Source: Leptospiraceae bacterium
GTDB taxonomy: Bacteria > Spirochaetota > Leptospiria > Turneriellales > Turneriellaceae
Direction of reading: 5' to 3'
DNA length: 6,177 bases
Assembly: GCA_025057195.1 (NCBI GenBank)
Contig: JANWWX010000082.1
Span: 1-6,177, forward strand
Shown one piece after another: positions 1-5,754 of this stretch. The notes beneath the pieces were generated by a model. That model was not told the DNA's origin. It made no database searches and was given only the letters and a program-made list of their open reading frames with translations. Within the stretch, counting starts at the first letter, position 1. The number at the start of each line of letters is the position of its first letter. The translations under genes and the position numbers were made by a program.

Positions 1-238
1 TGAGGCCAACGTTAAAGCCCAGGCTAAACCTCTTTGCCCCACCGCTCGCTGCAGCCGGTGCACTCGCTGCTGCTGCCGGAGCTGCCGGTGCTGGTGCAGC
101 CACGACCGGTGCCGGAGGTGGTGCTGCAGGGGCTTTCGCAGGTTCTGCTGGTGCTGCAGGCGCTTTAGCTGCCTTTTTCTGTGCCGAGATGGTGCCGGCT
201 ACAGCCAAGGCCGCAAAAACAGTTATCCATTTTTTCAT
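1..238 (-). CDS. Secreted Ala/Pro-rich protein, probable outer-membrane beta-barrel (5' part only, cut by left edge)
   Basis: The first 79 codons are visible and the gene runs off the left edge. The ATG at 238-236 has a good Shine-Dalgarno AAGGAG five bases upstream, so the start is well supported. Residues 1-19 form a classic Sec signal peptide: MKK, a hydrophobic core (ITVFAALAVAG), and a predicted signal peptidase I site after ISA, before Q20. No lipobox Cys is present, so it is not a lipoprotein. Residues 21-68 are a low-complexity Ala/Pro linker with a few Lys, including two 10-residue units beginning KAPAAP. At residue 70 the composition changes to RFSLGFNVGL, whose alternating pattern resembles the first transmembrane strand of an outer-membrane barrel. 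This suggests a periplasmic linker followed by a barrel. The barrel is inferred from about ten residues; a different exported domain is possible. It is separated by 608 bases from the upstream operon, so it probably has its own promoter. Confidence 0.72.
   Translation of the reverse strand, partial: MKKWITVFAALAVAGTISAQKKAAKAPAAPAEPAKAPAAPPPAPVVAAPAPAAPAAAASAPAAASGGAKRFSLGFNVGL
107..166 (-). repeat. In-frame 30-bp tandem repeat in the Ala/Pro linker
   Basis: Two successive units of ten codons (codons 25-34 and 35-44 of the exported protein) both begin KAPAAP. At DNA level the 11-mer ggtgctgcagg occurs at 120-130 and 150-160 with a period of exactly 30 bases. Such in-frame repeats can change linker length by slippage or recombination without breaking the reading frame. 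Confidence 0.6.
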
Positions 239-243
239 AGATT

Positions 244-249
244 CTCCTT
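244..249 (-). promoter_or_regulatory. Ribosome binding site AAGGAG for the exported protein
   Basis: On the minus strand AAGGAG is followed by five bases (AATCT) and then ATG at 238. Together with the signal peptide that follows directly, this fixes the start codon. Confidence 0.8.
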
Positions 250-356
250 TTTGCTGAGTTTTTGGTTTAATTGGTCCTGTGGCTGGATATGGGCCAAAAA
301 ACGGCGCGGAATAACCACCGTCCTGCCGCTACCTACCACAGTGGCCAAACTTTAGC

Positions 357-394
357 TTGGCAAGACAATTTGGCAACTTTTTTTTTGTTGGCGA
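357..394. repeat. Three TTGGC(A/G)A words around a T9 run
   Basis: TTGGCAA occurs at 357-363 and 370-376, and TTGGCGA at 388-394. A run of nine T (378-386) lies between the second and third words and is flanked by CAAC and GTTG. The cluster is about 120-155 bases upstream of the exported-protein start. It could be a repeated regulator site, or could simply overlap a -35 element (TTGCCA on the minus strand). The function is not known. Confidence 0.35.
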
Positions 395-551
395 AGTGTG
401 CAACCCGAGAACATTTGTCACACTCTGTTAAGGCGTTTTTCTTGGGAATAGGGCTGCGGCGAGTAACAGGATGCCCGTAGCTTTTTAAAAAATTCCTAAG
501 AATAACACAACAAAGACTAAAAATCCCCCTGCATCTATAAAGAGCCTTCTT

Positions 552-568
552 GGCCTGCAAGGCAGGTC
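552..568 (+). repeat. Small inverted repeat GGCCTGC-AAG-GCAGGTC
   Basis: The arms 552-558 and 562-568 pair over seven positions as plus-strand RNA, with one G-U pair, around a 3-base loop. No T-run follows on either strand, so it is not a typical intrinsic terminator. On the minus strand a second GCAGG copy at 532-528 is followed by GGGATTTTT and could pair alternatively with CCTGC at 566-562, but that stem is only five pairs with a long loop. Confidence 0.35.
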
Positions 569-846
569 GCTTGAGTGTCACCTATCTCACCGGGTTGTAC
601 AAAAGGGGATTGTATATTCAAGTAACCACCCAAGCAAAGTGCTGTTCAGTTTCCACACCACCTCTAATATTGAATTTAGCCGAAGATGGGATATTTCTGG
701 AGCCGAAGTTCTGGACTCCGAAGACCGAGGCCTAATAATTAGTCATTTCTTTTTAAAAGCAAAATGTGGAGTGTTTCAAGGTATATTAACGCGGAATTTT
801 TACAATTTTCACCGGAATTTAATAACCAATGCCAGGGAGCTACGTG

Positions 847-2913
847 TTAAACCCAGCTATGCACAAAGTGGCGCAGGAGCTCGTGCCAAGTTAAAACTGG
901 TCGCATGAAGAGCAATGCAGTCAGCAGTGTCATCAGGCATGCCAACGCGAGTATGGGGGCAACCGCTTCGTGCAGCGCATCGCCGACCATGTCTGCCTGG
1001 CTCAGGGCTTGAAGCTGCATGCTGCGCCGCGACACTTCGCTATCCGCCTCACCAGCATGCCGGGCGCTGGAAAGTGCTGCCCCGGTGGTATGCCAGCTGG
1101 TTGCGCCCAGAAAACTGAAAAAGCCAAAACCGATCAGATAGCCAGTTAGGCCATGGCCCCCGCCCAAAAGGCAAACGGCCAACGGCAATAACACCACCCC
1201 CAAAAGTAAAGGCAACAATTTTCGGTTGAGATAAAGAAGGCCGAGGGAGCAAAGTCTGGCCACATCGGGTTCTGCCTGCTGTGCCACCAGGCCAGGGATT
1301 TCGCGGAACTGCCGACCGGTTTCCTGCACCAACCGTGGCCCCAGGTTGAGCACTAACTCGCTGCCGCGCGCTGAAAGATAAAACACCGCAATCCCACCGA
1401 GGAGGATGGCTGCCGTTTCGGTCAAACGCCCAAAAAAAGCCGCAGGCGCACCTTGTGCCGAAAGTTCTGAATAGACCAAGACGACCAAAATTGTAAGTGC
1501 TGAATAAAACACCTTGGCCTCTAAAGCGTAAGACGGCATCGCGACACTGCGCAGCACCCGGAATTTCTCCAATTTACGCAGCTCTTCTTCGCTTCGCCCA
1601 GCAAGCCGCAGCCGCGGAATGGCATAGGCGGAAAGCGGCATCACGAGCGAAACTGCCTGTAGCACCGGAAATAGCGAAAGCATCGCGGCCAGCGCTAACG
1701 CCACTGAAAAAAGTCCGTGCCAATAGCGGATTTCCCCCTGTTCGTCGAGGGTACCCAAAAGGTATGCCAACGCCATTGTGCCAGCGACAATCAGCGCGGG
1801 AATGGCAGCACCGCGCATGCCGGCTGCTAAACCGCGGTGGACGACTACCGACACAGCACTGGCTGCTGCCGAAATCAGGCCACGTGCAACCCGGTGGTTT
1901 TCGGCAACAAAAATCGCCGAATAGAGGCTGAGCAAAAAAGGGGTAAGCCCACCTAAGACCACAATCCAAAAATACTTGATATGCCAGCGGTGGTGAACTA
2001 CCACAACGAGATAAAAGGAAATTGTAGTCACGCAAAGCGCGGTCAAATAGCCGGCCCGAATGTTCCAAAGAAAGGTTTCCGGGGAAACCTTATCTTTCAC
2101 CCGCAGCACGATCAGGGCAGGAATCGCTGCTGCAGCCCCAATTGCCATTGTAAAAGGCAAAAGCAATGCTAAGTCTTTGGCCAGCTTTTGGCTAATTTGG
2201 TACCCGACGCACAGCGCGGCACCGGCCAGAGCAAGGTATTCCTGGTGGTAGAAAAGGAAACGGTTTCCGGCGGACAGCAGTTGGCGCAGCCGCCACAGCG
2301 GGTTATGCTCCCCCGCCAAGGGCAGCAAGGCTTCCTGGCTACGCAAAAGTTCATAGCCGTAGTCCGCACTGCGCGCTAAAAGCGCTGTCGAAGAGCGAAA
2401 CCAGAGCAGTGCTGAAGACACGGCAAAAATTGGCAAAAGGCACAGTTCCTGCGGCATGCGCAATTTTATGGCTGCAAGATGGAAACTAACAATACCAGCA
2501 GAAATGACTAAACCCCAAAATGCACCAGGATAAAGAAAAAATCGGAAAAGGCGGCTGGTATTTTCCCGTTGCAGCTCCCCCGTACGGAAAAGCATTTTGG
2601 TGAAAAGCGCACGCGCCAGCCAAAGCAATACACAAAAAAAGAGGATGAACGCTGAGGCCAGCAAAAGGGTTGCTGCTGTTTTTTCCCCGAAAGCAGGAAT
2701 CGGCCAGAAAACCAATGCCACCAAACTTAATAAAAACACGAATAGAGCAAGGGCTCCGCTTTGCCTTATTTGTTTCGCCAGGAGCGTTTTTTCAGTTTCA
2801 GGTAAATTCCAACCAGGCTTTTTTTCAGGCGGCTTTTTTAGGATTTGGTAAAAAGCCAAAAGGGCCGCAACCACCGCTGCGATGAGGGATACATAGGTCA
2901 CTGGATAAAACAC
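847..2913 (-). CDS. Membrane-bound pyrophosphatase (HppA-family) homologue with degenerate active site, 688 aa
   Basis: This is a polytopic inner-membrane protein with about 16 hydrophobic segments (roughly residues 5-23, 53-71, 79-101, 125-148, 157-172 and onward to 654-670), which is the count and length of ion-pumping membrane pyrophosphatases. Several landmarks agree with the family: GRQFREIPGL (533-542) matches its conserved QFREIPG block, GLAAGM (361-366) its GLAVGM-type block, and ADMVGD (640-645) its GDTVGD block. The PPi- and Mg-binding positions are mostly lost. In the cytoplasmic loop R181-R218, which aligns without gaps to the family consensus, D184, E194, N204 and P205 remain. 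The three Asp of DNVGDNVGD are R210, S214 and R218. The DNAGG helix is now 419-431 without any Asp, and the final PFKD is ALHE (646-649). PPi hydrolysis is therefore unlikely; a structural, regulatory or altered-substrate role is inferred. The GTG start at 2913 has only a weak GGAAA; an in-frame stop lies at 2934-2932. It follows the hydrolase gene after 40 bases. Confidence 0.85.
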   Translation of the reverse strand: MFYPVTYVSLIAAVVAALLAFYQILKKPPEKKPGWNLPETEKTLLAKQIRQSGALALFVFLLSLVALVFWPIPAFGEKTAATLLLASAFILFFCVLLWLARALFTKMLFRTGELQRENTSRLFRFFLYPGAFWGLVISAGIVSFHLAAIKLRMPQELCLLPIFAVSSALLWFRSSTALLARSADYGYELLRSQEALLPLAGEHNPLWRLRQLLSAGNRFLFYHQEYLALAGAALCVGYQISQKLAKDLALLLPFTMAIGAAAAIPALIVLRVKDKVSPETFLWNIRAGYLTALCVTTISFYLVVVVHHRWHIKYFWIVVLGGLTPFLLSLYSAIFVAENHRVARGLISAAASAVSVVVHRGLAAGMRGAAIPALIVAGTMALAYLLGTLDEQGEIRYWHGLFSVALALAAMLSLFPVLQAVSLVMPLSAYAIPRLRLAGRSEEELRKLEKFRVLRSVAMPSYALEAKVFYSALTILVVLVYSELSAQGAPAAFFGRLTETAAILLGGIAVFYLSARGSELVLNLGPRLVQETGRQFREIPGLVAQQAEPDVARLCSLGLLYLNRKLLPLLLGVVLLPLAVCLLGGGHGLTGYLIGFGFFSFLGATSWHTTGAALSSARHAGEADSEVSRRSMQLQALSQADMVGDALHEAVAPILALACLMTLLTALLFMRPVLTWHELLRHFVHSWV

Positions 2914-2953
2914 CGGTTTCCGGTTTGTTTTTCAGCCGTTGCGTAAAGCGGAT

Positions 2954-3826
2954 TTAGCGACCACGTAAAAAGCGCAAATAAAGTTTTGCTACCTCCTGCG
3001 GCGCTTCTAGGTGTGGATAGTGGCCACAATCGGGTAGGATTTTAACCCACGCATCTTTGCGCTGCTCGGCAAAAGCCATGGCTAAGTGTTCGCCCGAGAT
3101 GGGATCAACCGCACCGTTGATCATCGCCAGCGGGACTCGTGTTTTTTCAAGTGCCCCCACCCAACGCGCACGGTTCTTGCGCCGCTCGGGCATGTACTGC
3201 ATGAGCTTTGGGATGGCCCGCCGGCCATTGTTATATTCCACAAGTTGCCAGAGAATTTCGATTTCTTCGCCGCTGGCCTTTTTTTGGCCAAAAATGCGGT
3301 TGAAAGCTTGGCGCAGCTTGTTTTTATTCCATAACTGCGCCAGGACTGGACCGAGCGGCGACAAAAGCAGGCGCTGCACCCAAAGCGGGCGGTGGTGTTC
3401 GGGATAAAGCCCGCCATTCAAAAAACAAACTGAAAGCAGCTTGCGCCGATCATGGCCATGTCGTGCCAGCAACTCCTGCGCCACACTCACCCCATAGTCA
3501 TGCGCCAAGATGTGGCATTTTTTAACACCGCAGTGGGAAAGCACCGCCTCTGCCAAATCCGCCTGCTCAAAAACCGAATAGCGATGCCGCGCTGGTTTAT
3601 CCGAAAAACCCAAACCCAAAAAGTCAAAAGTAAGCAGGCCAAAATGGTGTTTTAGCTTAGGCCAGATATAACTAAAATCCCACGAGGCGCTGGGAAAGCC
3701 ATGCAGAAGCAGGATCGTCGGGGCATTGCGTTTAGGGCTATAACGATAAAAAATACGGTGGCCATGGAAATCCAGGAACCTTCCAGACGAAAACCAGAGC
3801 TCAAGCAGCGGATGCATCGGCAGCAC
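2954..3826 (-). CDS. Alpha/beta hydrolase resembling MEST/PEG1, Asp-nucleophile (epoxide hydrolase-like) type, about 290 aa
   Basis: This is a complete alpha/beta hydrolase. The oxyanion-hole motif LLHGFPSASW lies at 40-49, the strand-4 turn FDFLGLGFSD at 67-76, the nucleophile elbow AHDYG at 108-112 with D110 as nucleophile, a candidate acid D241 in NGAVDP, and the catalytic His H269 in GHYPHLE. An Asp in place of Ser at the elbow is typical of epoxide hydrolases and haloalkane dehalogenases. The lid region matches the animal MEST protein unusually well: FLNGGLYPEHHRPL (135-148), LMQYMPERRK (208-217) and RWVGAL (221-226), followed by a HYPxLExP-type end. The substrate of MEST-type proteins is not established. 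There is no signal peptide. The start is either GTG at 3826 or ATG at 3817. Neither has a Shine-Dalgarno sequence, and the gene overlaps the upstream oxidoreductase gene by 26 or 17 bases, so translation is probably coupled. It ends at TAA 2956-2954. Confidence 0.92.
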   Translation of the reverse strand: MLPMHPLLELWFSSGRFLDFHGHRIFYRYSPKRNAPTILLLHGFPSASWDFSYIWPKLKHHFGLLTFDFLGLGFSDKPARHRYSVFEQADLAEAVLSHCGVKKCHILAHDYGVSVAQELLARHGHDRRKLLSVCFLNGGLYPEHHRPLWVQRLLLSPLGPVLAQLWNKNKLRQAFNRIFGQKKASGEEIEILWQLVEYNNGRRAIPKLMQYMPERRKNRARWVGALEKTRVPLAMINGAVDPISGEHLAMAFAEQRKDAWVKILPDCGHYPHLEAPQEVAKLYLRFLRGR

Positions 3827-5384
3827 GCAAAAGATCAGTCAGCCTAATCGGCTGCGGTAGCTGCGACAGTGCAGCCACTGCCCCCATCATCGCGCCGGCA
3901 ATACCAGGTGTGGAGGCATCAGCACCCGTGAGGTACAGATTTTCAATCGGTGTGCGCGGGTTACACCAGGGGGACTTTTGGGAAAGAAAGCGCTCTGGTA
4001 CACACGGCACACCGTAGATACCTCCCAGCGGATGGCCAGTGAAATACTCGGTGGTGATGGGGGTGGAAAGCTCCTGGTATTCGACAAGCTCACAAAAGCC
4101 AGGAAAAAATTTTTCCACATAACGCAAAAGCGCCTGGCTAATCCGCTCCTTGAGTGTGTTATATTCCTCGCCGCGCCTGCGCCATGGCGCATCTTTCCAG
4201 CGTTCAAAAATGCGGTAGTCGGTGAAAGCGATGATTTCTGCTGTGTGCGACTTTGCTTCACCATTTTTGAGCGAAGGGAAAGAAAGGTAGGCACCTACCG
4301 GTTCATCCCTAAGCACCCAGTCTGCGCCGCGTGCAAAATTGGCGTCGTGGTCGTAGGAGGAATAGATCCAATAGTTTTCCCCGCCAAAGCCGAGCCGGCG
4401 GGGATCTGTTTTGAGGCCAAGATAGAGCGTCACATTGCTCACCACCGGGTTTTCGGTATAAAACTGCCGCAGCGCATCGGCAAAAGGCATTTTCTCAGGC
4501 AAAAGGCGCAAATAGGTGGTGTAGGCACCAGCATTGGAAAAAATTTTTTTTGACCGTAAAATTTTTTCGGGTTTTCCTGGCTCGCGCAACGCAACTGCTC
4601 TGACACCAACCGCACGGTCTTTTTCGAGCAGAATTTCTTTTACTTCATGCGCCGTGAGGACCATACTTTGTGTTTTTTCTAAAATTGGTTTTAGGCTGTC
4701 AAAGATGCGGTGCGATCCGCCCAAAGGATAGTAGCCACCATGGAAATAGTGCTGCACCACAGCGGCATGGATGAGAAAAGAAGCCTTTTGCGGCGGCAGG
4801 CCATAGTTACCCCACTGTGAAACCAAAAGTCCCTTCAGCCGGCGGTCACGGAAGTTTTGGTCCAAGTATTGCGCGACGCTGTGGCGTGGGTTGAAGCCTT
4901 CTTTGGCAACAAAATCGCCCTCAAAATTTTCGGTAAAAGGCGCCCTCCCCCGCAGCCCAATGTGGCGGCCAAACCAGGTGTTGGTCTTGCGGATATCGGT
5001 AAGGTATTTATGGATGGCGCTTTCTTCTTCAGGAAAGAGGCGGATCAGTGCGCGCGCGAATTCTTCAGGATCGTCGGGAACACCAAATGTTAGATCAGGA
5101 TAGATGAACTTATCAAAAACTTTGGGCATCTTTTGCCACTTGAGACTCCCCCCTGAAAGGAAGTGGAAAAGCCGGTGCAAGATAGAACCCTCTGCCAGAT
5201 CGCCAATGTAATGAATGCCGACATCCCAAAAAAAGCGGTTTTTGCGCTTGAACGTGTGCGTGAAACCACCTGGTGTGAAGTGGCGCTCTAAGATCAAGAC
5301 CCGTTCGCCGCAAAGCCGCACCAGCGCCGCTGCCGCCAATTGGGTACCAATCCCAGAGCCAATGAAGATCGTGTCGTAGTCCAG
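3801..5384 (-). CDS. RetSat/carotenoid desaturase-isomerase-like FAD oxidoreductase, about 527 aa from a probable CTG start
   Basis: This FAD/NAD(P)-dependent oxidoreductase belongs to the group that includes animal all-trans-retinol 13,14-saturase, CRTISO and CrtI-type desaturases. Numbering from the CTG, the dinucleotide fold is TIFIGSGIGT (5-14) with a strand-2 acid E33 in LILERH. PGGFTHTF follows at 38-45, then a DVGIHYIG block close to RetSat's DTGIHYIG. A YYPLGGS block lies in the middle, a GHPLGGIYG block near the end, and the C-terminal FAD-binding segment with LTGADASTPGIAGAMMG at about 485-501. Likely substrates are conjugated polyenes or other unsaturated isoprenoids or lipids; the direction of the reaction cannot be told from sequence. 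The third glycine of GxGxxG is Thr14, which is odd. The frame is open up to an ATG at 5519, but that 45-residue extension is Cys/Trp-rich, unlike the family, and poorly placed for ribosomes. CTG 5384 sits seven bases after AAAGGAG. TTG 5405 is an alternative. It is the first gene of the operon and overlaps the hydrolase gene. Confidence 0.92.
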   Translation of the reverse strand: MDYDTIFIGSGIGTQLAAAALVRLCGERVLILERHFTPGGFTHTFKRKNRFFWDVGIHYIGDLAEGSILHRLFHFLSGGSLKWQKMPKVFDKFIYPDLTFGVPDDPEEFARALIRLFPEEESAIHKYLTDIRKTNTWFGRHIGLRGRAPFTENFEGDFVAKEGFNPRHSVAQYLDQNFRDRRLKGLLVSQWGNYGLPPQKASFLIHAAVVQHYFHGGYYPLGGSHRIFDSLKPILEKTQSMVLTAHEVKEILLEKDRAVGVRAVALREPGKPEKILRSKKIFSNAGAYTTYLRLLPEKMPFADALRQFYTENPVVSNVTLYLGLKTDPRRLGFGGENYWIYSSYDHDANFARGADWVLRDEPVGAYLSFPSLKNGEAKSHTAEIIAFTDYRIFERWKDAPWRRRGEEYNTLKERISQALLRYVEKFFPGFCELVEYQELSTPITTEYFTGHPLGGIYGVPCVPERFLSQKSPWCNPRTPIENLYLTGADASTPGIAGAMMGAVAALSQLPQPIRLTDLLRAADASAA

Positions 5385-5391
5385 TTTCCTA

Positions 5392-5398
5392 CTCCTTT
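5392..5398 (-). promoter_or_regulatory. Strong ribosome binding site AAAGGAG that favours a CTG start
   Basis: AAAGGAG on the minus strand is followed by seven bases (TAGGAAA) and then CTG at 5384-5382, which opens the frame exactly where family members begin (DYDTIFIGSG). No ATG, GTG or TTG lies at a suitable distance in this frame. Confidence 0.6.
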
Positions 5399-5406
5399 GT
5401 GCCAAA

Positions 5407-5412
5407 ATTTTA
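5407..5412 (-). promoter_or_regulatory. Possible -10 element TAAAAT
   Basis: TAAAAT matches TATAAT at five of six positions and lies just upstream of the AAAGGAG site, which would give a very short leader. No good -35 hexamer is found 16-18 bases upstream (TGGCTA is the best available), so this is a weak candidate. Confidence 0.25.
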
Positions 5413-5417
5413 AAACC

Positions 5418-5436
5418 CTGGCAATTTCCTAGCCAG
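5418..5436. promoter_or_regulatory. Inverted repeat CTGGC-N9-GCCAG, possible operator
   Basis: Perfect 5-base arms (5418-5422 and 5432-5436) are separated by nine AT-rich bases, directly upstream of the TAAAAT element and overlapping where a -35 would lie. The size suits a dimeric regulator, but arms of five bases occur by chance. Confidence 0.3.
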
Positions 5437-5523
5437 CATCCCCATAACAACTCAAAAATGCTTGTGCATGCAGCCAGGCCGGGGAATGACAATGACGATA
5501 GATTCGGACATAGAAACAATAAC

Positions 5524-5532
5524 TGTGGATAA
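5524..5532 (-). promoter_or_regulatory. Perfect DnaA-box word TTATCCACA
   Basis: The minus strand reads TTATCCACA, identical to the consensus high-affinity DnaA box. It is a single copy without neighbouring boxes or an AT-rich unwinding element, so it does not mark an origin. At most it is a DnaA-responsive site upstream of the operon; chance occurrence is also possible. Confidence 0.35.
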
Positions 5533-5754
5533 CCTCACTTTTGCTGTGTGATGCTCGCATGCACATGCCGCTTCGGTAACGCCCCTTGCCGTGGCTTTAC
5601 GGGCGATTTTTGTACCGCAGACAGCAACATACGAATACCGCCATTAGCGGAGGGCACGACAAGGCACAAAAAACACCAATCTTTATGGACCCCTGGCACT
5701 GCTGCCTTCGGTGGCAAATAACCATTGCTGGATTCGGCGCTGCCGGCGCTTTGA

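Larger units (their letters stand above)
239..846. other. AT-rich intergenic region without a convincing gene
   Basis: This 608-base stretch separates the three-gene operon from the exported-protein gene. Short open frames occur on both strands (for example 333-581 minus and 639-908 plus). They lack Shine-Dalgarno sequences, recognisable domains and normal composition, so I do not call them. The region holds three TTGGC(A/G)A words and a T9 run (357-394), a 7-bp-stem inverted repeat (552-568), three CCGAAG words (680-685, 703-708, 718-723) and an 11-bp palindrome CTAATAATTAG (732-742). No clear GC hairpin with a T-run terminates the operon that ends at 847. On the minus strand the best -35/-10-like pair ahead of the exported-protein gene is TTGCCA (376-371) with TAAAGT (354-349) 16 bases on, which is only a weak candidate. 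Confidence 0.6.
5385..5754. other. Non-coding leader between the phospholipase-like gene and the three-gene operon
   Basis: These 370 bases carry no convincing gene. The open frame at 5535-5882 (minus) overlaps the phospholipase-like gene in another frame and has no family features. Visible elements are the AAAGGAG site, a TAAAAT hexamer, the 5418-5436 inverted repeat, a DnaA-box word (5524-5532), GCATG-CA-CATGC (5557-5568) and a weak CCGC/GCGG hairpin at 5638-5650. No clear GC stem with a T-run terminates the upstream gene. Read-through from it cannot be excluded. Confidence 0.55.

Noticed and set aside
552..568. Intrinsic terminator for the operon ending at 847
   Set aside because: The stem is short and no T-run follows it on either strand. 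It is also nearly 300 bases from the stop codon.
333..581. Minus-strand open frame of 82 codons in the spacer
   Set aside because: There is no Shine-Dalgarno sequence, no recognisable motif and an irregular composition. The frame lies across regulatory-looking repeats.
639..908. Plus-strand open frame of 89 codons overlapping the 3' end of the membrane protein gene
   Set aside because: It overlaps a well-supported gene on the other strand, has no ribosome site and has no family features.
1497..2068. Long open frames on both strands inside the membrane protein gene
   Set aside because: They are shadows of the 688-residue frame. Their proteins are rich in Arg/Pro/Cys and lack the hydrophobic pattern of the real frame.
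3978..4553. Plus-strand open frame of 191 codons opposite the oxidoreductase gene
   Set aside because: It is antisense to conserved RetSat-like motifs and has no ribosome site or domain.
5385..5519. N-terminal extension of the oxidoreductase to ATG 5519
   Set aside because: The extra 45 residues contain four Cys and two Trp, do not resemble family N-termini, and the ATG has no well-spaced ribosome site. A strong site sits before CTG 5384.
5524..5532. Replication origin suggested by the DnaA box
   Set aside because: Only one box is present, and there is no box cluster, AT-rich unwinding element or dnaA/dnaN gene nearby.
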